From positions 254,929,501 to 254,993,500 of the forward strand of contig NC_091246.1 in assembly GCF_042477335.2 (NCBI RefSeq): a stretch of 64,000 nucleotides of DNA. Direction: 5' to 3'. Of this stretch, positions 34,401 through 45,050 are shown in pieces (positions within the stretch are counted from its first letter, which is position 1; every line of letters begins with the position of its first letter). The stretch is from Ovis canadensis (taxonomy: Eukaryota; Chordata; Mammalia; Artiodactyla; Bovidae). Below the pieces are notes generated by a model. The model worked only from the letters and a program-made list of their open reading frames with translations, had not been told where the DNA came from and did no database searches. Position numbers and translations under genes: made by a program.

Positions 34401-37400
34401 CCAGGTGTCCCTTAAAGGTAGTTCCCAGGGTCCCCAGAGAGCAGGTGTTGCCATTCCCGTGTGCCGCCACCTGGGACGTCCCAGCTAATCTTGCAGCCAG
34501 CGTTCTCTGGGCAGCCCAGGCAGCCGTCCCTTCAAACTCCTCTGCCATCAATGCTCAGTCATGCTTGAAGCAAATCGGCGCTTTGGCTCACCTTGCAGTT
34601 CACAAAGCATTTGGATATCTATGTGCTCATTTTGTATTCCAACAACCCCATGAAGCAGGAGCTAATGTGATCCCCACTTCACCATAAAGGAGGCTAAGGT
34701 GTCAAAGGTCATGCGGCTTGTCTAAGGCCCCACAGCTCAGACACAAGTGGTGCAGATCTGAGAAGAGGCAGCCAGTTTTGCTCACGAATCCTTGCATTTT
34801 ATTGCTCCACAAAGGAAAACCTCTATGGTAGAAAAAGAAGACATTACAGAATGCTGGGGCATCTGACTGAGAAGCCCTGCATCTGATTCCAGCTCCAGGG
34901 GGTGGCCTGGGACTACTCCAGGCCATGTTACCCTCCACAGCTCACCCAGAGGCGCTGGTGGCACAGGACTGCCAGAGATTCTGCCAAGGGTGACAACTGT
35001 CAGCTGACTCCAACACAGCCCAGCTTGGCTTGTCCTCTCACTACAGAAAGAGCTGAGAAGGACAATTTCCAGTTCTTTCAGTTACTGGGTGTGGTCAGTC
35101 TGGGAAGTTACCATTTAGCCGATAAGCAGAATTCCTGATTAAGAAACCAAGCTCACAGCAGAGGTCAACGTGTGGCTTATCTTCCAGACAAGCTCCAGGG
35201 CTTCCTACTTGGGACCAACCTGTAGGCCTTTTCTCTCTGGGCTCCCAAATTAGTATTTTCTTAAGGACGCCCAAAAGAACACGTGCTTGACAGGAAACAC
35301 TTTCTTTTAAACTAAAGGCTGGGGAATGGAGTCAATGTACAAGTACACCCGGGCTCTGATCTCCAGGACAGAGCCCCTGATTCCGAGTGGCTTGGCCAGG
35401 CCGTGGCCGCCCCTCCATTCACAAAGCGGGAGGCGCAGTCCCTCAGCCCCACACAGGCCTCCCTGGCCTTTACCTGAGGTCCTGTCCTCCAGCTTGATGT
35501 AGGCCATCTGGCCTTTTGCAGTGATCCGCAGCCGGCCACTCCAGGATGGCTGGTCCAGCTGCCACTCCGCAGCCCTAAAGGGACAAAAACCGTTGTGTCG
35601 CTGCCAGAGGCTCCGCTCCCCTTTTCCAGTGTTGGGGGTGGGGACAGGGGTGGGAAGGGCACGTGGGCTGCTTGCTCTAGACCGGGGGCTGGCAGACGTC
35701 TCGGGAAAAGGACCACACGATCTCTGTCTGCACTCCTCACGCTGCAGCTGCAGGGGGAGAGCAGTCATACTGCATCACATGTTGGCGCTTCAGGCGTTCT
35801 AACTACATATTTTCTACTGAGCACGGCTGTATGTATTTCAGTGAAACTTTATGGACAATCTGATTTCCATATAATTTTCACATTCTGAAAAATTCTTCTT
35901 TAAAATGTTCCCCAACCATTTAAAAACGTAGAAACCATTCTTAGCTTATGAGCCAAACAAAAACACGTGGGTCATAGCTGGCCAACCCCAGTTCCAGATT
36001 ATAGAGACCTTCTCTGAAGTAGAATTCTAGGTTTTTTTCTGTAGAGAAAGCCAACTACTAGGGCCCATGGTTTGCTGAAGACACTGCTAGGCTGTGGCCG
36101 TCACAGCAATCATTTGGGACCACTGAGACCATCTTGGAGGAAAAGGAGAAGGGAAGCAAGCGTTAGCAGATGAGCAAAGAAGAGTAACAGGACATGTGGG
36201 AAAAGTGAATGAGTATTCAAGAAAGCTATTCTCAAAGGTAGCCTGAGAAGAAATAAACCCAGGAAACCACAGACCTATCGCAACGGCCTCTTTCAGCTCT
36301 TTTAAAGCATTAACTTTACATTTTAGTTCCATCTCAGTAAACCCCCCAAAAGCAAAAACCTTGGGTATTTCCCAGAGGCTTTTCTTAGAAGTCCCTAAGC
36401 ATATGCCAGGTCTTGGAGAGACATCATGACTGTGGACGCAGGTTGTTTTGAAGGCCACATAAATGCAGACTTTCAATTCACAAGTCAGCTGACTCTTCAC
36501 AACTTTCAGTTCCTCTTATTGGGACAAGGGGCCTTTAACTCAAGTTAAGCAGAGCTCTGAGGCTGAAGTGCAGGGGCTGGCAGTTTCCTTTTTGCCAACC
36601 TAGTCAGCCTTAACGCTTGGTAACCTCGATCTCTGGGGGACCAGACTCATCCTACTGAAGGGATGGAGGCAGATGACCATCCCTGGTTTGGTGGCCCATC
36701 CCGTTTGACCGCAGAAAGCAAATGAGTTTTTGTTCTATTGTTGCTTTCATATTATTTTAAAACTATGTTATGGATGTACTAGGTATTCGATAAAGTATTT
36801 GTTCACTAGAAAATCAGCTACATGTTAACACAACTGAAAAGTAACAAGAGGCCAGAGACGTTGACACTCCATCATTCTTGTGGTGCAGGCCAACCCTGTA
36901 TCTCCAAATAACTTGGACTTGAAATATTGCTTTCAAGATCTTGCCCACCCCCACCCCCAACCCCGTGTGGCACAAAATAGCCATACGCTAGGTTATCCAT
37001 ATGAGACATTATCTTCTTTTAATATTTTTCCTCGTTGACAATGACGACAAAATGCAATGGTGACAAAATGCAAACTGTACAAAGACATACGATGAAAAGG
37101 AAGCATCCTCCCAGCCCCCCCTTTCCTCTGGCAGGGCAGTTTCCTGTGTTCACTTCCACATAACCTACATTAACAAACACGCCTATTTGTTCGTCTCAGG
37201 TGAACATTTCACCAGACAAGTGCGGATGGATGCCTCTCAATAGCCAGAGGAGGTGATCAGGGCCCAGGTTCGTGCCAAGAAAGCTGGGCAAGGAAGGGCC
37301 CCTGGGCTTTCAACATCAGCTTAGAACTTCCCAGGACGGGTCCTTTGGACCGGTTCTGGGCTCCCCTTCCTTCCTTCGGGAATTTCTGCCAATGACAGGG

Positions 37401-37821
37401 CTCAAGTCTTTCCAAGGATCCCGTCAAGGCCGTCAGCTAGCGCTGAAAAAAAGGTCTGTGACAACACCACTCCCGACCATGTTTAGGTTCCCTAAATGCT
37501 ATATACCGCCTTCAATCTTCCCCGCCGCCGGGACCCCATTCGTCGGACTGAGACAAGAGAAAGGCTGGGTACCCCTCGCGGCTCCGGCCTCGACCTGAGA
37601 GACCCGGCATGACCTGCGCCCGCCCCTCGCCCGTCAACTGGCCGCGCCGTCCTCTCCCACAGTGGGCGTGTGGGGAGGGCCGGGGAGGGCTGAGGTCGTG
37701 ACTAGCCTAGCCTGGCGGCAGGTGGTCACCTGTAACCACGGTTGGTGGCCCGCGGCGGGATGCGGTAGACGTGGACATCTGGCTTCACACAGAGAACCGA
37801 CTCGTACTCCGCTTCCTCCAT
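25371..37821 (-). CDS. NECAP2: NECAP2, complete coding region in eight exons
   Basis: NECAP2 (adaptin ear-binding coat-associated protein 2) is an accessory protein of clathrin coats. It binds AP-2 and AP-1 adaptors and supports endocytosis and early-endosome recycling. Eight minus-strand exons of 92, 101, 105, 82, 109, 178, 85 and 49 nt sum to 801 nt: 266 residues plus stop, against about 263 in human. Exons 1-5 encode the NECAP PH-like (PHear) domain: [50 protein letters not shown] and [20 protein letters not shown]. Exon 6 encodes a Pro/Ser/Gly-rich linker. Exon 7 carries [11 protein letters not shown] with a W-x-x-F motif, and exon 8 ends in WVQF, the known adaptin-binding tail. All junctions are GT-AG and in phase, and no lesion is seen. 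The promoter is a CpG island, consistent with broad expression. Confidence 0.98.
25535..25770. mobile_element. hAT-type DNA transposon remnant
   Basis: GGGGTCAGCAGACTACAACC and GTAAATAAAGTTTCACTGG match the widespread non-autonomous hAT repeat that begins GGTCRGCAAACT. Located in NECAP2 intron 7. Confidence 0.55.
26226..26310 (-). CDS. NECAP2: NECAP2 coding exon 7
   Basis: 85 nt coding [20 protein letters not shown] then GDFAKST. Acceptor CTGTAG, donor GTGAGG. Contains the W-x-x-F motif WGDF. It is about three codons longer than the human segment as I recall it (extra Thr/Ala around PATTATAD). Confidence 0.96.
26311..29090. other. NECAP2 intron 6
   Basis: Holds a Bov-tA (27056-27281), a MIR-like patch near 27380-27470 and an L2-like patch near 28570-28790. 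The rest is unique; no exon was recognised. Confidence 0.6.
27056..27281 (+). mobile_element. Bov-tA SINE with internal duplication
   Basis: A GAATCTG(A/C) segment is repeated inside the tRNA-like head (GAATCTGAGGTCAAGAATCTG) before CGCCTGCAATGTGGG; the rest is a normal Bov-tA to ACACGACTCAGCG. Confidence 0.88.
29091..29268 (-). CDS. NECAP2: NECAP2 coding exon 6
   Basis: 178 nt coding [20 protein letters not shown] then GGLSLL-type linker up to [10 protein letters not shown]. Acceptor CTTTAG, donor GTCAGT. This Pro/Gly/Ser-rich stretch diverges most from human (for example [14 protein letters not shown]), as expected for a disordered linker. Confidence 0.96.
29862..30078 (-). mobile_element. 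CHR-type SINE
   Basis: Reversed: GAGCATGGGCTCTGCAGCAC to CTAGACCACCAGGGAAGCC. In NECAP2 intron 5. Confidence 0.75.
30305..30483 (-). mobile_element. Bov-tA SINE
   Basis: Reversed copy from GTCACTCAGCCGTGTCTGAC to GAGCCACCAGGGACGCC, with a deletion after TACAGTCCATGGAA. In NECAP2 intron 5. Confidence 0.88.
31095..31257 (-). mobile_element. CHR-type SINE
   Basis: Reversed: TTTGGCTGTGCCAGGTCTTA to GGGCCACCAGGGACGTCCC. In NECAP2 intron 5. Confidence 0.75.
31355..31650 (-). mobile_element. L2 LINE 3' fragment
   Basis: GGCTTTGCACACGCCAAGCC, CAGGAAGGCGTCTCTGGTTC and CAGTACCTGGCATTGGGC fit the reversed L2 3' end. Confidence 0.6.
31725..31833 (-). CDS. NECAP2: NECAP2 coding exon 5
   Basis: 109 nt coding [20 protein letters not shown] then [16 protein letters not shown]. 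Acceptor CCTCAG, donor GTGAGT. It closes the PHear domain. Confidence 0.97.
31985..32110 (+). mobile_element. MIR-like SINE
   Basis: CAGTTTCCTCATCAGCAAAA and TGGGATGACG follow the MIR core order. In NECAP2 intron 4. Confidence 0.55.
32783..32864 (-). CDS. NECAP2: NECAP2 coding exon 4
   Basis: 82 nt coding [20 protein letters not shown] then ALQDHF, with AA of the following Lys codon. Acceptor CCCCCAG, donor GTGAGT. This is the most conserved part of the PHear domain. Confidence 0.97.
32950..33054 (-). CDS. NECAP2: NECAP2 coding exon 3
   Basis: 105 nt coding [20 protein letters not shown] then [14 protein letters not shown]. Acceptor CTTTCAG, donor GTAAGC. Only 85 bp of intron separates it from exon 4. 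Confidence 0.97.
33616..33715 (+). mobile_element. BovA fragment
   Basis: GGAGGAGGAAATGGCAACCC to CTACAGTCCATGGGGTGG, cut at both ends. In NECAP2 intron 2. Confidence 0.85.
34073..34283 (+). mobile_element. MER20 (hAT-Charlie) element
   Basis: CAGTGGTTCTCCATCAC start, GACAATGTCTGGTGACACTT, GGGGGTGCTACTGGCATCTA and an end near GCTGAGACACCCTG match MER20. In NECAP2 intron 2. Confidence 0.8.
34560..34765 (+). mobile_element. MIR-like SINE
   Basis: CTCATTTTGTATTCCAACAA, AAGCAGGAGCTAATGTGATC and a ctaaggccccacagctc block resemble MIR. In NECAP2 intron 2. Confidence 0.5.
35474..35574 (-). CDS. NECAP2: NECAP2 coding exon 2
   Basis: 101 nt coding [20 protein letters not shown] then [13 protein letters not shown]. 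Acceptor CTTTAG, donor GTAAAG. Identical to human NECAP2 as I recall it. Confidence 0.97.
35675..35990. mobile_element. degraded hAT-type DNA transposon remnant
   Basis: GACCGGGGGCTGGCAGACG at one end, GAGCCAAACAAAAACACGTG and GGCCAACCCCAG at the other, in the same order as the GGTCRGCAAACT hAT repeat. In NECAP2 intron 1. Confidence 0.45.
35990..37479. other. NECAP2 intron 1, mostly unique
   Basis: No exon or confident repeat was recognised. Some A/T-rich patches around 36720-36860 and 37010-37090. Confidence 0.5.
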
Positions 37822-37995
37822 CTCGACGCCCGGAGCCCGCCGGACTTCCGGCTCCTTCCCCGCCCGACGGAAGTCGCGACTCTATGACTCACGTCAGGCT
37901 AGAGCGGCAGATCGCGGGCGTCAGCCGCTCGTCGCCGCGCGCCGTTTATTGGAGACCCCGCCTTACGACCTGTGGCGGAAGGAACCAGGAGCCAC
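37480..37995 (-). promoter_or_regulatory. NECAP2: NECAP2 CpG-island promoter
   Basis: CpG-rich DNA surrounds exon 1 and its upstream flank. Upstream of the ATG are an ETS-type site (ACTTCCGG, 37844-37851, reading CCGGAAGT on the minus strand), a second CGGAAGT on the plus strand (37868-37874), an AP-1/CRE-like composite TGACTCACGTCA (37885-37896) and a CCAAT box on the minus strand (37948-37952). There is no TATA. ETS plus CCAAT is typical of housekeeping promoters. A BovB copy begins at about 37998. Confidence 0.8.
37730..37821 (-). CDS. NECAP2: NECAP2 coding exon 1
   Basis: Starts [20 protein letters not shown], then [10 protein letters not shown] and two nucleotides of an Arg codon. Donor CAG then GTGACC. 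The ATG is the first in the exon and agrees with the conserved NECAP N-terminus. Confidence 0.97.
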
Positions 37996-37997
37996 CC

Positions 37998-39043
37998 AAC
38001 AAACTGGGAAATTCTTAAAGAGATGGGAATCCCAGACCACCTGACCTGCCTCCTGAGAAATCTGTATCAGGTCAAGAAGTAACAGAACTGGACATGGAAC
38101 AATGGACTGACTGCAAATCGGGAGAGGAATAGTCAAGACTGTGTGTATATTGTCACCCTGCTTATTTGACTTCTATGCAGAGTACCTCATGCGAAATGCC
38201 GGGCTGGAGGAAGCACAAGCTGGAATCAGGATTGCCGGGAGAAATATCAATAACCTCGGATATGTAGATGACACCACCCTTATGGCAGAAACCGAAGAAG
38301 AACTAAAGAGCCTCTTGATGAAAGTGAAAGAGGAAAGTGAAAAAGTTGACTTAAAACTCAACATTCAGAAAACAAAGGTCATGGCATCCGGTCCCATCAT
38401 TTCATGGCAAATAGATGGGGAAACAATGGAAACAGTGAGCTTTATTTTCTTGGGCTCCGAAATCACTGCAGGTGGTGACCTCAGCCATGAAAGTAAAAGA
38501 TGCTTGCTCCTTGGAAGAAAAGCTATGACAAACCTAGACAGCATATTAGAAAACAGAGACATTACTTTGCCAACAAAGGTCCGTCTAGTCAAAGCTATGT
38601 TTTTTCCAGTAGTCATGTATTGATGTGAGAGCTGGACCATAAAGAAAGCTGAGCACTGAAGAATTGATGCTTTTGAAATGTGGTGTTGGAGAAGATGTTT
38701 GAGGGTCCCTTGGACAGCACAGAGATCAAATCAATCAATCCTAAAGGAACTCAATCCTGAATATTCATAGAAAGGACTGATGCTGAAGCTGAAGCTCCAG
38801 TACTTTGGCCACCTGATTCGAAGAACTGACTCATTAGAAAAGACCTCGATTCTGGGAAAGATTGAAGGTGGGAGGAGAAGGGGACAGCAGAGGATGAGAG
38901 AGATAGTTGGATGGCATGACCAACTCAATGGACACGAGTTTGAGCAAGCTCCGGGAGTTGTAATGGACAAGGAAGCCTGGTGTGCTGCAGTCCATGGGGT
39001 CTCAAAGAGCTGGACACAACTCAGCAACTGGACTGACTGACTG
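37998..39043 (+). mobile_element. BovB LINE fragment next to the NECAP2 promoter
   Basis: Starts at the BovB segment AATTCTTAAAGAGATGGGAA and runs to CAACTGGACTGACTGACTGA. A 160-codon piece of the reverse transcriptase frame is open, but the catalytic YADD reads YVDD. The first base lies within 50 bp of the NECAP2 CCAAT box. Confidence 0.94.
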
Positions 39044-39056
39044 AGGGTTGTCTGAA

Positions 39057-39268
39057 GGGCTTCTCAGGTGTCACTAGTGGTAAAGAACCTGCCGGCCAAT
39101 TCAGGAGACATAAGAGACATGGGTTCTATCCCTATATGGGGAAGATCCCCTGGAGGAGGAAATGGCAACCCATTCTTGTTAGGAGAATCCCGTGGATAGA
39201 GGAGCCTGGTGGAGTACACTCCATTGGGTCGGAAAGCATTGGAGATGACTGAAGTGGCTTTAGCATAC
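39057..39268 (+). mobile_element. Bov-tA SINE
   Basis: GGGCTTCTCAGGTGTCACTA to GGAGATGACTGAAGTGGC. It separates two BovB pieces. Confidence 0.88.
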
Positions 39269-39280
39269 ACTCAGGTTATC

Positions 39281-39540
39281 TGATGTCTGAAGCTCCAGTA
39301 CTTTGGCCACCTGATGTGAAGAGCCCATTTATTGGAAAAAGACCCTGATGCTGGGAAAGATAGAAGGCAAAGGGAGAAGAGGGCAGCAGAGGATGAGTCG
39401 GTTAGTTAGCATCATTGATTCAATGGACCTGAATCTGAGCAAACTCCAGGAGATAGTGAAGGACAGGGAAGACTGGCGTGCTGCAGTCCATGTGGTCACA
39501 AAGAGTCAGACGTGACTTAGTGACAACAACAACAACAAGG
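39281..39540 (+). mobile_element. BovB 3' end fragment with (ACA)n tail
   Basis: GTCTGAAGCTCCAGTACTTT to CAGACGTGACTTAGTGAC, followed by about five ACA repeats. Confidence 0.9.
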
Positions 39541-40017
39541 GTTTCTGGGCACTTCCCCTTCCACAACATCTCAGGAGCCGCAGAGAAAACTTTAATACAC
39601 ATCACACTGCAATCCATTGTCTGGTTTGTCGTCATCCCTGTTGCGTCGACACTTACACCTGATGTCCAGTTGGCTGAGATTCAAAGCTGTTGCTACCTGG
39701 ACAGCTCTCTCTGATGCCTCTGTCTCTTCCAGCTTTTGCTTCCTTCTGCTCTTCCTGAAGGTCCTGCCATCAGCCAACTCTAAGATGCAACCGAGCCTTT
39801 TCCTTCTAGAGAAAGCTTTACCTTTCCCACCAGCTAAATGAGATTTCCCTACTGTGCCACCCTTATCCTAACTCCACCGTGTGCCCGGGCCCCTGTAGTC
39901 TAGATTCAACAAAAGGGTGTATTAAAAGGAACCAAGTTCAATAATATAAGTACTTTTTAAAGTATCCCAGTCTTAACTTGGATTTCTCAGAATGCTATGG
40001 AAGTTACAGTGTTTGCA

Positions 40018-40214
40018 TGAAGGCTCAGTTGTGTCCAACTCTTTGTGACCCCATGGACTGTAGCCAGGTTCCTCTGTCCATGGGATTTTCCAGGCAAGAA
40101 TACTGGAGTGGGTTGCCATTTCCCCCTCCAGGGGATCTTCCTGACCGAGGGATCAAACTCAAGTCACCCAAGTCTCCTGCACTGCAGGCAGATTCTTTAC
40201 CACTGTGCCACCCT
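40018..40214 (-). mobile_element. Bov-tA SINE
   Basis: Reversed copy: CAGTTGTGTCCAACTCTTTG to CTTTACCACTGTGCCACC. Confidence 0.9.
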
Positions 40215-40267
40215 GAGTCAAACTGTCAGAATCCCTTCTCCTTCTCTACCACTCTCTCTCTTTATTC

Positions 40268-40563
40268 CTTTTTAAAAAATATTAATTTATTTTTGACTGT
40301 TCTGAGTCTCCATTGCTGCATGGGCTTTTATCTAGTTGCAGTGAGCAGGGGCTACTGTCTAGTTGCCATGTGTACCTCCTCATTGCTGTGGCTTCTCTTG
40401 TTACAGAGCACAAGGAGCCAGTTCCAGAGCTTGGGCTCCACATCTCAGGCTCAACAGTGGTGGCCCGGGGGCTTAGAAGCCCCAAGGCATGAGGGATCTT
40501 CCCCGAACCCATGTCTCCTGCATTGGCAGGTGAATTCTTTACCACTGAGCCTCCAGGGAAGCC
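40268..40563 (-). mobile_element. CHR-type SINE
   Basis: Reversed: GCATGGGCTTTTATCTAGTT through CTGAGCCTCCAGGGAAGCCC. Confidence 0.75.
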
Positions 40564-40857
40564 CTGCTGCTGCTGCTGCCGCCAAGTCGCGTCAGTCGTG
40601 TCCGACTCTGTGCGACCCCATAGACAGAAGCCCACCAGGCTCCCCCGTCCCTGGGATTCTCCAGGCAAGAACACTGAAGTGGGTTGCCATTTCCTTCTCC
40701 AATGCATGAAAGTGAAAAGTGAAAGTGAAGTCGCTCAGTCATGTCTGACTCTTAGTGACCTCATGGACTGCAGCCTACGAGGCTCCTCTGTCCATGGGAT
40801 TTCCCAGGCAAGGGTACTGGAGTGGGGTGGCATTGCCTTCTCTGCCAGGGAAGCCCT
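40564..40857 (-). mobile_element. BovA2-type dimeric SINE with (CTG)n
   Basis: Starts with five CTG repeats, then two reversed BovA monomers joined at GTGAAAAGTGAAAGTGAAGT, ending CAGGGAAGCCC. Confidence 0.88.
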
Positions 40858-41044
40858 ACCATTCTCTCATTCATTATAGAAACATTTCAGTGCTTATGAT
40901 GAGCCAGGTCCTCTGTGTGCCGCGGCTGATCCCAAACCTCCGGCTCACTGAACGCATCTAAACTTTCTCCTCCTCCTTCTTCCCTCTCATCTCTCTCCTT
41001 TTACTCACTCTGTATAAACTCTTTATTACAGGATTGATCTGCCT

Positions 41045-42110
41045 TCTTAAATTAAAATACATACAAGGTGGTAAAATATACATAACACAAACTTACCATT
41101 TTAACCATTTTAAGTGTACAGTTCAGTGAAATTAAGTACATTCACCAGTGTCTATTTCTAGACATTTTCATCATCCAAAATCCTATACTCATTAAGCAAT
41201 AACACCCCATTCCCTGCTACCCCCAGCCCCTGGTAATCTTTGTTCTACTGTCTGTATATGAATTTGTCTCTTCCAGGTATCTCATATAAATGGAATCATA
41301 CAGTACTTGTTTTTGTTTATTTCACTTATTTCATATTTTCAAGGTTCATTCATATCATAGCCTATATCAGAATTTCATTTATTTTAATGAATGAATGATA
41401 TTTCACTGTATGGTATACAAAATTAATAAACAGAAAGTTTGGTTAAATAAGAGTCAGGAGCCCAAGGTGGGGAGCTCCCAGACCCTGCAATGCTAGCCCA
41501 AAAGGAGGAAGCAAGACTCTCTTCTTTCCTGGCAATGACTCAGCCAATGAAAAGTCACAGACTCGGTTTACTGTATCCCTCCTTTCCCCAGGTTCCTTTT
41601 CCCCTCAGTAAAAGAGTTCTGCTCCCCTTGCCCTGGGGGAACTTGCACATGGTTGGCCTTGGTTGCAGACCCTGAGTTGCAATTCTCTGCTGATCTCGTG
41701 CAAACCCATTTTTGCTGGAGCAGCTCTGGTAACCTCATTACTTCAGGTGAACATTGAATAGAGCACATTTTGTTTATCCATTCGTCTATTGATGGACATT
41801 TGGGTTGTTTCCACCTTTTGGCTATTGTGAATAATGCCACCTGAATTATTGGTGAATAATACCTGTTCAAGTCCTTGTTTTCAGTTCTTTTGGGCATACA
41901 TCTAGAAGTGGGACTTGCTAGCCCATACAGTAATTCTATGTGTAGCTTTTTGAGCTCTAAACTTTTTCACAGAAGCTGCATTTTACATTTCTACCAGCAA
42001 AAGTTCCAAATTTCCACATCCTCGCCAATACTTATTTTCCATTTCCTTTGATATTCGCCATCCTGGTGGGTATGAAGCTAACCTCTCTTTATGTGAACTG
42101 ATTTAGCATT
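41045..42110 (-). mobile_element. L1 LINE 3' region, interrupted
   Basis: GTGTACAGTTCAGTGAAATT, CCCAGCCCCTGGTAATC, ATATAAATGGAATCATACAG and ATTGTGAATAATGCC are the reversed L1M 3' UTR. The L1 order is broken at about 41407-41755 by foreign sequence. Confidence 0.85.
41407..41755. mobile_element. about 350-bp insertion in L1, candidate solo LTR
   Basis: L1 sequence stops near TATTTCACTGTATGG and resumes near AGAGCACATTTTGTTTATCC. The insert contains CTCAGTAAAAGAGTTCTGC and TCTCGTGCAAACCC, reminiscent of an endogenous retrovirus LTR. Ends and target duplication are not clear; the family is unknown. Confidence 0.45.
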
Positions 42111-42442
42111 TGATTTCAACTTTACCCTGTTTCTGCACAGCAAAGAGATTGAGAAATGAGATTTCTTTCTCCTAGTTCTATTTCATTTCCCTAAAGTCCA
42201 GGAGTGACAAAGACAGAAGTTCCCTTAGAAGCTAGAGGGGAGAGATGCTGAGAGGTGAGGGAGGGCACCTCTCACTCTGACAGTCTTATCCCTCACATTC
42301 TTGTCATTCTGTTTCCATGTCCACTCTCCCACTAGACTGCAAGCTTCTTGAACACAGGACCCTGTCCCTGCCTTTCTGGACCCCCATATTCAGCAACACA
42401 GGACCTGCTACAGACTAAGTTCTCAGCGAATGAAAGTACATG

Positions 42443-42481
<39 letters not shown>

Positions 42482-43600
42482 TCAACTGGCTACATCCCAA
42501 AGCCAAGGAGTGATTTGGGGATGAGCCACTGTGTTTCCTTTTTCACACTCTGACTCTTTGCATCAGTATGTGCTGAACAACACCTGGGGAAAATAGAGTG
42601 TCCCAGGAATCTTACACCTGGGAGAGCATCTGGGACTAGCTCTTAAGAGCTAAACTTTGGGATAGCGTCCACCATCAGCACCAAGTTCCATCACTTCATC
42701 TCTGGAAGCCAAGCAGTGTGAAGGCGGCTGACAGTGGCCCCTTGTGGCTGCCCCATGTAGGACACCTTCCTCTCTCAATCTCATAGGGAATGCTCACTCT
42801 GTGTAGCTAGGTCTTACAACATGTTCAGAGCACTTGCCCTTCAGTTCAGCCTAACAGAGATGGGCACTGAGCTACTATAGGCCAGTTGCTGGGTGCTGGG
42901 GCCACAGAGATGAGGCCTAGCCAGCTCCTACCTTCATGGAGCTAACAGAGAGGAGAAGACAGAGAAAAAAATGAATCATTTGCATCGTGGAATGAAAAGT
43001 GTTACGACGGAAGAAACTCACAGAGGAGTGTGGGAGCTAAGAAAAGAGACCTCACCCAGCCTGGGGGCAGTCAGGGAAGGCTCCCTGGAAGAGGTTACCT
43101 TGACACAATAATCCTTGTGAGGTAGGCGGAGCGAGGATTGTTATCCTCATTGTGTAGTGGAGCCACTGAAGCAGTGACCAGCCCAGGGAAGCTACACTGT
43201 CCTCTGGCTGTGGGAGGTCAGACTGTCCTTTGCCTTATTCTCAAACCCCAGTCACATGGCCAGACACGCCTGAAAGGCATTTCTAAGCGTCTGTTGCCAA
43301 GAATAAGAGGGCCTACTGGCTACTCCCAGGTTAACTCCGCTATTTAACAAATTCAATTCAACCCAACAGGCAGAGTGCAGGCTCACGCAGAGCCCGTCTC
43401 GTATGGGAGGAGGTGACAGCAGTGCACAACCTCGCTGTGATTCATCCAGCAGCTTTCTGGTAGGTCCAGGGCCAAGGTGGTGGCTTGAGGGGAGCAGTGT
43501 TCTTATGTGGCTTCCAGAATTATGATAGGTCGCTTATCTTTACCTGCTGTGTTTTTCTGCCATCATAAACATTTCCAAGAGAAATTTCCCTGTTTCTCAG
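42110..43600. other. intergenic, mostly old repeats
   Basis: An L2-like patch at about 42300-42430 (ACTAGACTGCAAGCTTCTTG) and a (TG)n microsatellite at 42446-42479. A possible MIR-like patch near 42840-42960. No gene was recognised. Confidence 0.55.
42446..42479. repeat. (TG)n microsatellite
   Basis: About 17 uninterrupted TG units. Confidence 0.95.
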
Positions 43601-43603
43601 ATG

Positions 43604-43800
43604 GGGAGTGTTAGTCGCTCAGTCGTGTCCAACTCTGCGACCCCATGGACAGACCCTGCCAAACTCCTCTGTCTGCGGGATTCTCCAGGCAAGAATAGTG
43701 GAGTCGGTTGCCGTTCCCTTCTCAAGGGGATCTTCCTGACCCAGAGATCAAAGCCGAGTCTCCTGCATTGCAGGCAGATTGTTTACCATCTTAGCCATGG
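43604..43800 (-). mobile_element. Bov-tA SINE
   Basis: Reversed copy: GTTAGTCGCTCAGTCGTGTC to ACCATCTTAGCCATGGGG. Confidence 0.9.
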
Positions 43801-44932
43801 GGAAACTACTTTAAAAGGGCACTTGGTAACAAAACAATTTTATAAAGGAATAAAGTTAGTGACCTCACACTTCCCAATTTCAATACTTAACATGACAGGA
43901 ATCGAAAAGTATAGTACTGGTATAAGGATAGACCACAGAGCAATGAAATAGAATGGAAAAATCAAAATAAACCCTCACATTTATAGCCACTTGATTTTCC
44001 CAAAGGGTGCCAAGACAGTTTGATAAAGAATAATCTTTTCAACAAACAGTGCGGGAATGAGTTATCTACATTGCACACACAAAAGAATGAAGTTGGACCC
44101 ATATCTCACACCATATACAAAAATTAATTCAAAATGGTGCATAGACCTAAATGTGTGAGTTAAACCATACAACTCTTAGAGGAAAACATAGACAAATCCT
44201 TATGATCTTGGATTTATGTTATAATAAAAAGAACCCAACAGATTCTTAGATATGACACCAAGAGCACAGGCAACAAAAGAGAGAAGTGGGTGAATGAGAC
44301 GTAACAGAATTAAGAATGCTTGTTCTTCAAAGGACAGCAAAAGCGAAAGCACAGTTCACATGATTTGAGGAAACTTTTGCAAGTTACGTATCTGACAAAG
44401 GACTTGCACCTAGATTATATACAGAGTTCTTACCATTCAATAATAAAAAGACAAATAACTCAATTTATAAATGGACAACGAACCTGAATAGACATTTTCC
44501 CAAAGAATATACACAAATAACCAATAAGCACATGAAAAGGTGACCAACATCATTAGCCATCAGGGGAATGCAAATCAAAACCACAATAAGATACTGCTTT
44601 TTACCCGCACCCACTAGAGTGGCCAGAACAAAGCACACGCAGAGCAAGTGTTGACGAAGGTGTGGGAGACTGGAGCCCTCAGACATCTTACACTTTGGGT
44701 AATGTAAGATGATGCGACCACTTTGGAAAACAGCATGGCAATTACTCCAGGGGCTAAACAGAGTTACCACATGACCCAGCAATTCCTTTCCTAGGTACAC
44801 ACCCAAGAGAAATGAAAAAATATTTTCACACAAAAAAATTTGTACATAAATGTTCACGGCAGCATTATTCATAATAGCGAAAAAAGGGAAAGAACTCAAA
44901 TGTCTGCCAACTGATAAATGGAGACATAAAAG

Positions 44933-45050
44933 GGGAAATTCCTTGGTGGCCTAGTGGTTAGGATTCCCAGCTTTCACTGCTGTGGCCCAGGTCCAATCCC
45001 TGGTTGGGGAACTAAGACCCTGCAAGCTGCATGACACGGCCAAAAAAAAT
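44933..45050 (+). mobile_element. CHR-type SINE nested in L1
   Basis: GGGGAAATTCCTTGGTGGCC, TTGGGGAACTAAGACCCTGC, then an A-run. Confidence 0.85.

Noticed and set aside
44465-44899. Minus-strand 144-codon frame
   Set aside because: Antisense of an L1 ORF2 remnant.
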